Made by a program: the position numbers and the translations under genes
Shown here: positions 12,960 to 22,689 of the stretch, piece after piece
Numbering within the stretch: position 1 is the first letter of the stretch
Layout of the letters: each line of letters begins with the position of its first letter
From: Microglena sp. YARC
Lineage: Eukaryota; Chlorophyta; Chlorophyceae; Chlamydomonadales; Chlamydomonadaceae
Reading direction: 5' to 3'
Length of the DNA: 64,000 bases
NCBI GenBank assembly: GCA_022414725.1
Contig: CM039467.1
Location: 6,813,101-6,877,100, forward strand
Notes under the pieces: generated by a model
Database searches by the model: none
The model's input: the letters and a program-made list of their open reading frames with translations, nothing else
Told to the model about the DNA's origin: nothing

Positions 12960-13558
12960 TACATGTAGGTCTTTCTCTCTCACCACCACTACGATCCCCC
13001 CAACCATGACACTAACCCCTCCAAGACACTAACACCACCACAAAGACTCCCTCAATCCATCCTCATGAAACTTCCCCTTTCTCTCCCACCACCACTACGA
13101 TCCCCACCACGAAGACACTCGCACCACCACAAAGATCCCCCCACCATGACACTCTCCCCTCCAAGAGATCCCATTAACCTGTCCCTTTCTAGCACACCAC
13201 CACTACGATCCCCACCCCCAAGACACTCGCACCCCCACAAAGATTCCACCCTCCAAGACACTTTCTCCTCCAAGAGATCCCCTCAACCTGTCCCCATTAA
13301 CCTGTCCCTTTCTAGATCACCACCACAACGATCACCCCCACCAATACACTCTCCCCTCCAAGAGATCCCCTGAATCTGTCCCTTTCTCTCACACCACCAC
13401 TACGATCCCCACCACCCCAAAGCCCCCCACCACCACCAATCAACTCTCACCACCAGAAATATTTCCCACACCAAGACACTCTCACCTCCACAAAGACCCC
13501 CCCCACCAATTCACTCCCACCACCACAAATATTTCCCCCACCAGTACACTTTCACCAC
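12960..13558 (+). repeat. CACCACnACGATCCCC / CCAAGACACTC repeats
   Basis: Degenerate units of 60-130 bases mixing CACCACTACGATCCCCACC, CCAAGACACTCTC and AAGAGATCCCCTGAACCTG-like words. Near 13450-13550 they include CACAAATATTTCCCCCACC, resembling the acceptor region of exon d. No coding signal. Confidence 0.75.
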
Positions 13559-13770
13559 AGCCCCTTTCAATGATATACATTGGTCTAGTGGTAGACCAAA
13601 TCACTTTGAAGATGAAGAGTCGGGGGTTCGATTCCCTTCTTGGTCGCTCTTGGCGTTGCAGGTCGTTGTCAACCGCGATGGTAGCTTGTCCAGTTGGGGT
13701 AGAAGACCGCTCCCTACCCGCGTACAACGGGTTCCCTTAACACCATGCCCCACCAGGTGTTATCATTACC
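13559..13770 (+). mobile_element. tRNA-derived SINE (family A), copy 1
   Basis: About 212 bases, from AGCCCCTTTCAATGATATAC to TTATCATTACC. Carries a tRNA-Gly-like head (GGTCTAGTGGTAGACC) and a perfect RNA polymerase III B box (GGTTCGATTCC). The same sequence recurs at 50060-50275 (+) and 20384-20594 (-). No clear target duplication here, probably obscured by the flanking repeats. Confidence 0.85.
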
Positions 13771-13774
13771 TAAA

Positions 13775-14390
13775 CACTCTCACCACCACCAGATTCACTC
13801 AAGCCGTCCCCATCATCCCGTCCCATCCTGTTCTCTCACCACCACACATATTTCCCCCACCAAGACAGTCTCACCACCACCAGATTCACTCAAGCCGTCC
13901 CCATCAACCCGCCCCGTTCTCTCACCACCACAAATATTTCCCCCACCAGTACACTCTCACCACCACCAGATTCACTCAAGCCGCCCCCATCATCCCGCCC
14001 CATCCTGTTCTCTCACCACCACACATATTTCCCCCACCAAGACAGTCTCACCACCACCAGATTCACTCAAGCCGTCCCCATCAACCCGCCCGGTTCTCTC
14101 ACCACCACAAATATTTCCCCCACCAGTACACTCTCACCACCACCAGATTCACTCAAGCCGCCCCCATCATCCCGCCCCATCCTGTTCTCTCACCACCACA
14201 CATATTTCCCCCACCAAGACAGTCTCACCACCACCAGATTCACTCAAGCCGTCCCCATCAACCCGCCCCGCTCTCTCACAACCACACATATTTCCCCCAC
14301 CAGTACACTCTCACCACCACCAGATTCACTCAAGCCGTCCCCATCAACCCGCCCCGTTCTCCCACAACCACACCTGTTCATGGACAAAAC
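13775..14390 (+). repeat. About 88-bp tandem repeat in alternating dimers
   Basis: AGATTCACTCAAGCCG recurs about every 88 bases, seven times. Copies alternate between ...CCCCATCATCCCG... and ...CCCCATCAACCCG... forms, giving a 177-base higher-order unit. Each contains CACCACACATATTTCCCCC, which resembles the exon d acceptor plus exon start (CACACAG|ATTTCC). Confidence 0.85.
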
Positions 14391-14431
14391 AGAGCAGGAT
14401 AGGCGGTTTCGCCTTATCTTGGGGGTATTAC

Positions 14432-14818
14432 TAGGGAACGGCAACTTATATTACTGTTTGAAAAACTAATAGTAACTGATATGATTACAGTGTCACAAGA
14501 ATAATATTTTTTCAAATAGATTAGAAATTCTGTTGAGACGGCTCTTCCGACTAATATTATATAATATTATCTGTTCACTTATAGTATATAATATTATATA
14601 ATATTATCTGTTCACTAATAGTATATAATATTATCTGTTCACTAATAGTATATAATATTATCTGTTCACTAATAATATATAATATTGTATAATATTATCT
14701 GTTCACTAATAGTATATAATATTATATAATATTATCTGTTCACTAATAGTATATAATATTCTATAATATTATATAATATTATCTGTTCACTGATAGTATA
14801 TAACATAGTCGACCCCTA
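14432..14818 (+). mobile_element. MITE family B with internally amplified A/T repeat
   Basis: Begins TAGGGAACGGCAACTTATAT and ends GTCGACCCCTA (imperfect inverted ends TAGGGAACGGC / TAGGGGTCGAC). It shares its first 120 or so bases with the copy at 54585-54774. Its 3' half has expanded into about seven copies of TATAATATTATCTGTTCACT. Flanks both contain AAAACAGAGCAGG(A)AAGGCGG-type sequence, so it sits in a larger duplicated segment. Confidence 0.65.
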
Positions 14819-14856
14819 CAAAACAGAGCAGGAAAGGCGGTTTGCCCTTAGCATGG

Positions 14857-14943
14857 GGGTTGCAAAAAACTGTGCGAAACGCGCAGTGGGGCTCAAAAAG
14901 GCAGCGCGCTAGCGCGCAAAAGCGCGCGCTTGGAAGTACCCTG
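14857..14943 (+). mobile_element. hAT-type MITE family A, 5'-truncated copy
   Basis: Retains the inner GCGAAACGCGCAGTGGGGCT block and the right end GGAAGTACCCTG but lacks the left half. Full copies are listed at 23778, 24061, 34618, 45689, 49765 and 56351. Confidence 0.7.
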
Positions 14944-15156
14944 TTGGGAAAGTCACAGAGACACAGACCATGTAGAACACCAACGAAGTTCATGATTACC
15001 AGATCACTGAGCTTTCAGAAGTGGCCTCAATCAATGTGTCAAAAATGGTACAGCTCTCTCACAACCACACCTGTTCATGGACAAAACAGAGTATGGAAGG
15101 CGGTTTGCCCTTATCATGGGGATGTCACAGACCATCCACCAACAAAGTTCATGACT

Positions 15157-17577
15157 GCCACACTTGAGGAGAAGGCGGAAACCGTGTCCCTTTTCATAAG
15201 TGGGCTGATAGTACTCAACTCTGCCATCTTTGCGACACTGTTTGAGGCCCTGGTCAAGATGGCAGAGATGAATACCACGCTAGAGGAGAAGGCGGGAACC
15301 GTGTCCCTTTTCATAAGTGGGCTGATAGTACTCAACTCTGCCATCTTTGCGACACTGTTTGAGGCCCTGGTCAAGATGGCAGAGATGAATACCACGCTAG
15401 AGGAGAAGGCGGAAACCGTGTCCCTTTTCATAAGTGGGCTGATAGTACTCAACTCTGCCATCTTTGCGACACTGTTTGAGGCCCTGGTCAAGATGGCAGA
15501 GATGAATACCACGCTAGAGGAGAAGGCGGAAACCTTGTCCCTTTTCATAAGTGGGCTGATGGTACTCAACTCTGCCATCTTTGCGACACTGTTTGAGGCT
15601 CTGGTCAAGATGGCAGAGATGAATACCACGCTAGAGGAGAAGGCGGGAACCGTGTCCCTTTTCATAAGTGGGCTGATAGTGCTCAACTCTGCCATCTTTG
15701 CGACACTGTTTGAGGCCCTGGTCAAGATGGCAGAGATGAATACCACGCTAGAGGAGAAGGCGGAAACCGTGTCCCTTTTCATAAGTGGGCTAATAGTGCT
15801 CAACTCTGCCATCTTTGCGACACTGTTTGAGGCCCTGGTCAAGATGGCAGAGATGAATACCACGCTAGAGGAGAAGGCGGAAACCGTGTCCCTTTTCATA
15901 AGTGGGCTGATAGTACTCAACTCTGCCATCTTTGCGACACTGTTTGAGGCCCTGGTCAAGATGGCAGAGATGAATACCACGCTAGAGGAGAAGGAGGAAA
16001 CCTTGTCCCTTTTCATAAGTGGGCTGATGGTACTCAACTCTGCCATCTTTGCGACACTGTTTGAGGCTCTGGTCAAGATGGCAGAGATGAATACCACGCT
16101 AGAGGAGAAGGCGGGAACCGTGTCCCTTTTCATAAGTGGGCTGATAGTGCTCAACTCTGCCATCTTTGCGACACTGTTTGAGGCCCTGGTCAAGATGGCA
16201 GAGATGAATACCACGCTAGAGGAGAAGGCGGGAACCGTGTCCCTTTTCATAAGTGGGCTGATGGTACTCAACTCTGCCATCTTTGCGACACTGTTTGAGG
16301 CCCTGGTCAAGATGGCAGAGATGAATACCACGCTAGAGGAGAAGGCGGAAACCGTGTCCCTTTTCATAAGTGGGCTGATAGTACTCAACTCTGCCATCTT
16401 TGCGACACTGTTTGAGGCCCTGGTCAAGATGGCAGAGATGAATACCACGCTAGAGGAGAAGGCGGAAACCTTGTCCCTTTTCATAAGTGGGCTGATAGTA
16501 CTCAACTCTGCCATCTTTGCGACACTGTTTGAGGCCCTGGTCAAGATGGCAGAGATGAATACCACGCTAGAGGAGAAGGCGGAAACCGTGTCCCTTTTCA
16601 TAAGTGGGCTGATAGTACTTAACCCTGCCATCTTTGCAACACTGTTTGAGGCCCTGGTCAAGATGGCAGAGATGAATACCACGCTAGAGGAGAAGGCGGG
16701 AACCGTGTCCCTTTTCATAAGTGGGCTAATAGTACTCAACTCTGCCATCTTTGCGACACTGTTTGAGGCCCTGGTCAAGATGGCAGAGATGAAAACCACG
16801 CTAGAGGAGAAGGCGGAAACCTTGTCCCTTTTCATAAGTGGGCTGATGGTACTCAACTCTGCCATCTTTGCCACACTGTTTGAGGCCCTGGTCAAGATGG
16901 CAGAGATGAATACCACGCTAGAGGAGAAGGCGGAAACCGTGTCCCTTTTCATAAGTGGGCTGATAGTACTCAACTCTGCCATCTTTGCGACACTGTTTGA
17001 GGCCCTGGTCAAGATGGCAGAGATGAATACCACGCTAGAGGAGAAGGCGGAAACCGTGTCCCTTTTCATAAGTGGGCTGATAGTACTCAACTCTGCCATC
17101 TTTGCGACACTGTTTGAGGCCCTGGTCAAGATGGCAGAGATGAATACCACGCTAGAGGAGAAGGCGGAAACCGTGTCCCTTTTCATAAGTGGGCTGATAG
17201 TACTTAACCCTGCCATCTTTGCAACACTGTTTGAGGCCCTGGTCAAGATGGCAGAGATGAATACCACGCTAGAGGAGAAGGCGGGAACCGTGTCCCTTTT
17301 CATAAGTGGGCTAATAGTACTCAACTCTGCCATCTTTGCGACACTGTTTGAGGCCCTGGTCAAGATGGCAGAGATGAAAACCACGCTAGAGGAGAAGGCG
17401 GAAACCTTGTCCCTTTTCATAAGTGGGCTGATGGTACTCATCTCTGCCATCTTTGCCACACTGTTTGAGGCCCTGGTCAAGATGGCAGAGATGAATACCA
17501 CGCTAGAGGAGAAGGCGGAAACCGTGTCCCTTTTCATAAGTGGGCTGATAGTACTCAAATCTTCCATCTTTGCCACA
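15157..17577. repeat. 117-bp array, 21 copies, open on both strands
   Basis: Twenty-one near-identical units of 117 bases (39 codons). The + frame (open 14842-17604) reads a repeat starting NTTLEEKAETVSLFISGLIV, a short polar stretch followed by a hydrophobic helix-like stretch. The - frame (open 17576-15114) reads ELSTISPLMKRDTVSAFSSS. Both stay open because 117 is a multiple of three. Variable sites include GAA/GGA, GTG/TTG, ATA/ATG and TCT/CCT. The half-unit flanks at 15021-15050 and 17733-17765 match the reverse complement of the unit, so the array is inverted relative to its flanks. It lies within the intron between exons c and d. I do not recognise the peptide on either strand and cannot say that it is translated. 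Confidence 0.92.
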
Positions 17578-17754
17578 CTTATTAAGTGGCCTCAATCAGT
17601 GTGATCAAGATGGCAGTGTTCAGTACCACGCTGGATGGATAGGCGGTTTTGCCTTATCATGGGGATGTCACAGACCATCCAAACCACCAACGAAGTTCAT
17701 GACTACCAGATCACTGAGCTAACAGAAGTGGCCTCAAACAGTGTGTCAAAGATG

Positions 17755-18079
17755 GCAGAGTTCTCTCACAACCACAAAATTTACCCCCACACAAAACATA
17801 ACAACATACAACTAACCCGTCATTCTCTCACAACCACAAAGATACTCTTCCACATAGTACATAACAGCATACAACTAACCCGTCCCGTTCTCACAACCAC
17901 ACAGATTCCCCCCCCATACAACATACAACTAACCCGTCCCGTTCTCTCAACCACACAGATCTACCCCCACACAAAACATAACAATGTACAACTAACCCGG
18001 ACTAACCCATCATTTTCATACACCCACAAAGATTTCCCCCCACATACAACTAACCTGTCCCTTTCTCACAACCACACAG
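17755..18079 (+). repeat. Repeats of the exon d acceptor region
   Basis: TCTCACAACCACACAGATT-type units of 45-70 bases, six or so copies, separated by ACATAACAACATACAACTAA-type spacers. They end at the real exon d acceptor (ACCACACAG|ATTTCC). Earlier copies carry CACAG|ATTCCC, CACAG|ATCTACC or CACAAAGATTTCCC decoys. Confidence 0.85.
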
Positions 18080-18134
18080 ATTTCCATCAGGTGAATCTGG
18101 AGCAGATGTTCACAACAGAATGGAGATCTTACAG
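18080..18134 (+). CDS. Histidine phosphatase / PGM-like gene, exon d
   Basis: A 55-base exon. The first base completes AGA (Arg) with the AG left by exon c, then FPSGESGADVHNRMEILQ follows. Joined to exon c this gives RFFHRFPSGESGADV, the family RFPxGESxADVxDR block. Sites are CACACAG|A and TTACAG|GTGTGT, and the exon ends in phase 0. It is too short to be found as an ORF; the assignment rests on the exact fit of motif and phase to its neighbours about 5.1 kb upstream and 3.4 kb downstream. Confidence 0.82.
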
Positions 18135-18147
18135 GTGTGTCACGACG

Positions 18148-18192
18148 TTGGCTTATTGGTGATTTGGTGCCCCCCAGGCACCAATAAGCCAA
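18148..18192 (+). other. Hairpin 13 bases after the exon d 5' splice site
   Basis: Perfect 14-base inverted arms TTGGCTTATTGGTG (18148-18161) and CACCAATAAGCCAA (18179-18192), with a 17-base loop holding a further GGTGCC/GGCACC pairing option. A 55-base exon flanked by such a stem could be sensitive to RNA structure; that is inference. Confidence 0.6.
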
Positions 18193-18194
18193 AG

Positions 18195-18318
18195 TCAGGC
18201 TTAACTCTTTAACTGGTGCCCCTCATGCTTCCTCTTTTCCATCTTACTGATGCCACCCATGCTTCCTTCTTCATAAGTGCCTTCCATGCTTACCTCCTTA
18301 ACTGGGGCCCCTATCCTA
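18195..18318 (+). repeat. CTTTAACTGGTGCCCCTCAT repeat, first block
   Basis: First units of the long array that resumes at 18546, interrupted by the inserted element at 18319-18545. Confidence 0.75.
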
Positions 18319-18545
18319 TTTTTGGCGGAGCCCCCTCTTCAAGGGGGCGGGAGCCCCCATGTTTACCCATTTGTCCGTTTGTCCGACCGAAAAATTGAAT
18401 GAAAGTTGAAGCCTGACACGTCATCTAACGGTCGCGTAACTAACTCGCTTCAGTCAGCTCCATAGTTGCCACCTTTCGTTCCGTTGCCAACACACTCTAC
18501 CAATTTTCCGCGTCGCTTGCGACGCTGCATAGGACTTTTCAATCT
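18319..18545 (-). mobile_element. GC-hairpin dispersed element, copy 1
   Basis: From TTTTTGGCGGAGCCCCC through a G-rich/C-rich inverted pair, CATGTTTACCC and TTGTCCG to CGTCGCTTGCGACGCTGCAT. The reverse complement is found at 60141-60367. It interrupts the surrounding array, so it looks like an insertion. No coding content or clear target duplication. Confidence 0.65.
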
Positions 18546-19715
18546 AGCTGGTTCCCCTCCTGCTTCCCTCGTAAAAGGTGCCACCCATGCTTCCCTCCTC
18601 ATTAGTGCCACCCAAGCTAACCTCTTTTTCTGGTGCCCCTCATCCTTTCCATCTAACTGGCGCCACACATGCTCCCTTCTTCATTAGTGTCCCCCATTCT
18701 TAGCTCTTTAATTAGGGCCCCTCATCCTTTCCATCTAGCTGGTCCCCCTCCTGCTTCCCTCTTAAAAGGCGCCACCCATGCATCCCTCCTCATTAGTGCC
18801 ACCCAAGCTTACCTCTTTTTCTGGTGCCCCTCATCCTTTCCATCTAACGGGTGCACCTCCTGCTTCCCTCTTAAAAGGCACTACCCATGCTTCCCTCCCC
18901 ATTAGTGCCCCCCTGCATCCCTCTTTAATTGGTGCCCCTCATCCTTTCCATCTAGCTGGTTCCCCTCCTGCTTCTCTTTTAAAAGGTGCCACCCATGCAT
19001 CCCTCCTCATTCGTGCCCCATGCTTCCCTCTTTAATTGGTGCCCCTCATCCTTTCCATCCAGCTGGTTCCCCTCCTGCTTCTCTGTTAAAAGGCGCCACC
19101 CATGCATCCCTCCTCATAAGTGCCCCCATGCTTACCTCTCTAACTGTTGCCCCTCATGTTTTCATCCTACTGGCGCCACCCATGCTTCCTTCTTCATTAG
19201 TGTCCCCCATGCTTCCCTCTTTTAACTGGTGCCCCTCATCCTTTCAATCTAGCTTGTTCCCCTCCTAATTCCCTATTAAAGGTTGCCACCCCTGCATTCC
19301 TCCTCATTATTGGCCTCATATTTACCTCTTTAAATGGTGCCCCCCTCATGTTTTCCATCTTTTTGGCGCCACCCATGCTTCCCTCCTCATTGGTGCCCCC
19401 CATGCTCACTTCTCCATTTGTGTCCCCCAAGCTTACCCTTTAACTGGTGCCCCCCTTTTTTCTCTGAAAGGTTCTCCCCCTGCATCCCTCCTCATTATTG
19501 CCCCCATGTTTACCACTTTAACTGTTGCCCCTCATGTTTTCATCTTCCTGGCGCCACCCATGCTCCCTTCTTCATTAGTGCCCCTCATCCTTTCAATCTA
19601 TCTGGTTCCCCCCCTGCATCCCTCTTCACTAGTGCCCCCATGCTTACCTCTTTAACTGGTGCCCCTATTATGTTTTCCATACTAAAAGGTGCCCCCCATG
19701 CTTCTCAGTTGAGCG
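18546..19715 (+). repeat. C/T-rich intronic array
   Basis: Fifteen or more units of 80-170 bases built from CATCCTTTCCATCTAGCTGG, TTCCCCTCCTGCTTCCCTC, AAAAGGTGCCACCCATGC and CTCCTCATTAGTGCC. Coding-looking Pro/Ser frames are by-products. Confidence 0.88.
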
Positions 19716-19884
19716 GTGGTGGCCCTACCTCCATATACCTACATACATACACATTCCATGGTGACTTTCCCCAGCTGCGGCATTCAGGAGGGTCCCCTAA
19801 ACACCACGCCCCTCCAGGCGTTTTTTTACATACACATTTCAGGTTATCCCGGCAAAAATGATGATTTAATCATATTCTAGAATT

Positions 19885-20057
19885 AAATGATCACTGTAGC
19901 ACGAACTCAGGGCCCCCGTCGGTTAAACGATTGTTTGGGGCTCAGTTCATCTGTGCTTTTTATTTTTAAGCCCTTCCTATACGGTTGGGCAAGTCCATTT
20001 AGCCTATTGGGCCTACCCCTGGACTGTAACATACATACATACATACATACATACACA
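19885..20057 (+). mobile_element. SINE-like family B, copy with (CATA)n tail
   Basis: Starts AATTAAATGATCACTGTAGC, passes ACGAACTCAGGGCCCCCGTC, CGGTTGGGCAAGTCC and GGGCCTACCCCTGGACTG, and ends TAACATACATACATAC. Other copies: 26280-26470, 27929-28048, 28558-28700, 30440-30610 and 54301-54415, plus fragments. The conserved 3' end with a microsatellite tail is typical of non-LTR-mobilised elements. No strong polymerase III boxes seen. Confidence 0.75.
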
Positions 20058-20365
20058 TTTCAGGTTAGCATGTCCTCTATAAGCGGATAAAAATTATTTT
20101 TGAAAAACAAAACAATGAACCTGAATTCGTTGATGAAGACTCAGGCATAAAGCTGTTTATGAATCCTGATTGCTTTTAATGATGGAAATATCTTATAAAT
20201 TGTATTTTGGAAATGGAATGAGAATCACACTACAAAATTGTCATCACATGTGGGATGCTATTAATTTATTATTTAATTAATGGAATTCATTAATAAAACT
20301 TTTTTTTGTTTGTTTAATAAACTACAATAATACCTTAATTGTAGAGTTAAATTATCACTGAGCAC
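20058..20365 (+). other. A/T-rich intronic stretch
   Basis: A sequence of about 70 bases (ACATTTCAGGTTAGCATGTCC ... GAACCTGAATT in outline) recurs at 21325-21405. The rest is A/T-rich with no gene signal; its right end is a family B SINE fragment that was the target of the next element. Confidence 0.5.
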
Positions 20366-20383
20366 AAACTCAGGGCCCTAAAA

Positions 20384-20594
20384 GGTAATGATAACGCCTG
20401 GTGGGGCGTGGTGTTAAGGGAGCCCGTCGTACGCGGGTGGGGAGCGGTCTCCTACCTCAACTGGACAAGCTACCATCGCGGTTGAAAACAACCTGCAACG
20501 CTAAGAGCGACCGAAGGGGGAGTCAAACCCCCGACTCTTCATCCTCAAGCAATCTGGTCTACCACTAGACCATTGTACATAACTGAAAGGGGCT
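20384..20594 (-). mobile_element. tRNA-derived SINE (family A), nested copy with 18-bp TSD
   Basis: Reverse-strand copy of the 13559 and 50060 elements, B box included (GGAGTCAAACCCCCGAC region on +, one change from consensus). Flanked by the 18-base direct repeat AAACTCAGGGCCCTAAAA at 20366-20383 and 20595-20612, a clear retroposition footprint. The duplicated target belongs to a family B SINE, so A inserted after B. Confidence 0.9.
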
Positions 20595-20612
20595 AAACTC
20601 AGGGCCCTAAAA

Positions 20613-20914
20613 TGAAAATTTAAATTTTTAAATTTTAAATTTAAACATCCAAGAGTTGTCACACTGACTTCGAAGGACGTGCCCAATGGGATTAAGGGAA
20701 CCGGATCGTAAGTATGCGCTGCTCAAGCCAACATCGCATATAGATACCAGTTACCGTGCCGGTCGACGACCCCCGGACGGGCCCAAGCGCACTCAAGGGG
20801 GTTTAAATCCCGCACCTGCCTCAAGGGAACTCAGGACCCTATTATACCGTACGTGTAGGATTAAATCGTCACTGAGCACAGAAATTGAACCTGAATCGGT
20901 TGGTGGCCTTGCAG
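20613..20914 (+). other. Intronic spacer
   Basis: Contains AATTTTTAAATTT runs, a B-box-like GGGTTTAAATCCC near 20800 and a family B 5' piece near 20860 (ATTAAATCGTCACTGAGCAC). No exon recognised. Confidence 0.4.
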
Positions 20915-20950
20915 GACAAGCTGCCACGTGACATGAGTCATGGTCGCTAA
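20915..20950 (+). pseudogene. Partial copy 1 of exon e (5' part)
   Basis: CTTGCAG|GACAAGCTGCCACGTG continues to GGTCGCT and then diverges (TAAATTGT). It duplicates the acceptor and first 35 or so bases of exon e. Confidence 0.8.
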
Positions 20951-21077
20951 ATTGTCTACCTGTGGAATGTGACACACCCGCACATGGTTGGTGGTCCTAT
21001 AGCCATGTACATACAAACACAGTTGGTGGCCCTACCGCCCATAAATAGGTCACTTGAATCGGTTGGTGGCCTTGCAG

Positions 21078-21113
21078 GACAAGCTGCTACGTGATATGTG
21101 AGTCATGGTCGCT
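21078..21113 (+). pseudogene. Partial copy 2 of exon e (5' part)
   Basis: CTTGCAG|GACAAGCTGCTACGTG with GATATGTGAGTCATGG, breaking off at GGTCGCTAAATTG exactly like copy 1. The surrounding 150 bases are also duplicated. Confidence 0.8.
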
Positions 21114-21236
21114 AAATTGTTTACCTATAGAATGTAACGCACACCTGCACATCCATGTACATATAAACACAGTTGGTGGCCCTGCAGCCCATAAATGTGT
21201 CGTTTGGTTGGTGGCCTTGCAGGACCACGCCTGTCC

Positions 21237-21312
21237 GACCAATTAACCAATCAATTAACCAACCAACCAACCAACCAACCAACCAACCAACCAACCAACC
21301 AACCAACCAACC
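21237..21312 (+). repeat. (AACC)n microsatellite
   Basis: CCAATTAACCAATCAATTAA followed by about 16 AACC units. Confidence 0.95.
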
Positions 21313-21522
21313 CTAGCTCACCAACACATTTCAGGTTAGGATGTCCTTTAAGGCTGAAGATCAAAAATTATGTTTGAGAAACAAAAAAGTAAACCTGAAT
21401 TGGTTGGTGCCCTACAGCCCATACATGTACAAACATACCTCGCCCTACCAGGCATTATCATTACAAACATACTTGGTGGCCCTACATCCCATAAATGTGT
21501 CGTTTGGTTGGTGCCCTTGCAG

Positions 21523-21623
21523 GACAAGCTGCTACGTGACATGAGTCATGGTCGCTGGGACTCTCACACTTCATTGCTGCTTGTCACTCATGGAATCTCT
21601 CTCCGCATCTTCCTCATGTGTTG
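21523..21623 (+). CDS. Histidine phosphatase / PGM-like gene, exon e (second catalytic His)
   Basis: CCTTGCAG|GAC opens DKLLRDMSHGRWDSHTSL, then LLVTHGISLRIFLMCW, with donor TGTTG|GTGAGC in phase 2. VTHGISLRIFLM is the family VSHGLTxRxFLM block and carries the second catalytic histidine. The exon joins exon d in phase 0 (EILQ-DKLL) and completes a Trp codon with exon f. Two partial 5' copies lie upstream and about eleven 3' copies follow it. Confidence 0.85.
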
Positions 21624-22600
21624 GTGAGCTAGTTTTTGGGGGGGGAAGGGGGGGGGGGGGGGGGTAGTCACTTATGGAATCTCTCTTCGCATCTTTCTCA
21701 TGTGTGTGTTGGTGAGCTAGTTTTTGTGTGTGTGTGTGTGTGTGTGTGGGGGGGGGGGGGGGGCTGGGGTAGTCACTTATGGAATCTCTCTCCGCATCGT
21801 CCTCTTGTGTTGGTGAGCTAGGGGTGTTTGGTTGGTTGGTTGGTTGGTTGTCACTCATGGCATCTCACTCCGCATCTTCCTTCTGTGTTGGTGAGCTAGG
21901 GTTGCTTGCTTGGTTAGTTGGTTGCTTGCTTGGTTAGTTGGTTGGTTGGTTAGTTAGTAGTCACTCATGGAATCTCTCTCCGTATCTTCCTCGTGTGTTG
22001 GTGAGCTAGGAGTGGTTGGTTGATTGATTGGTCGGTTGGTTGGTTGGCTAGTCAGTATTCACTCATGGAATCTCACTCCGCAGCTTCCCCATGAGTTGGT
22101 GAGCTAGGGTTGGTTGGTTGGTTGGTTAGTAGTCACTCATGGAATCTCACTCCGCATCTTCCTTGTTTGTTGGTGAGCTAGGGTTGGTTGGTTGGTTGGT
22201 TGGTAGTCACTCATGGAATCTCACTCCGCATCTTCCTTTTGTGTTGGTGAGCTAGGGTTGGTTGGTTGGTTGGTTGGTAGTCACTCATGGAATCTCTCTC
22301 CGCATCTTCCTCTTGTGTTGGTGAGCTAAGGGTGTTTGGTTGGTTGGTTGGTTGGTAGTCACTCATGGAATCTCTCTCCGCATCTTCCTTGTGTGTTTGT
22401 GAGCTAGGGTTGGTCGGTTGGTTGGTTGGTAGTCACTCATGGAATCTCACTCCGCATCTTCCTTGTGTGTTGGTGAGCTAGGGTTGGTTGGTTGGTTGGT
22501 TGGTTGGTTGGTTGGCTGGTCAGTATTCACTCATGGAATCTCACTCCGCAGCTTCCCCATGAGTTGGTGATCTAGGGGTGGGTAGCTTGCTTGATTGATT
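21624..22600 (+). repeat. About 11 tandem copies of the 3' end of exon e with its donor
   Basis: Units of 70-110 bases, each GTCACTCATGGAATCTC, TCTCCGCATCTTCCTC, TGTGTTG|GTGAGCTAGG and then a (GGTT)n run of variable length. Most preserve the frame VTHGISLRIFL and the donor GTGAGC. Copies begin near 21669, 21772, 21850, 21960, 22060, 22130, 22205, 22285, 22356, 22431 and 22525. G runs and a (TG)n tract separate the first ones. Confidence 0.92.
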
Positions 22601-22689
22601 GATTGATTGCACTGGTTCTTTTTGGGGCTACACATTGCTGCTTCAGGCCAGCTCCGGTATCAAGCCACAGGGTGAAGCCCGATGCTTTC

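Noticed and set aside
13650..14434. Two overlapping 230-250 codon Pro/His-rich ORFs
   Set aside because: They run through a SINE and an 88-base tandem repeat; composition follows the repeat.
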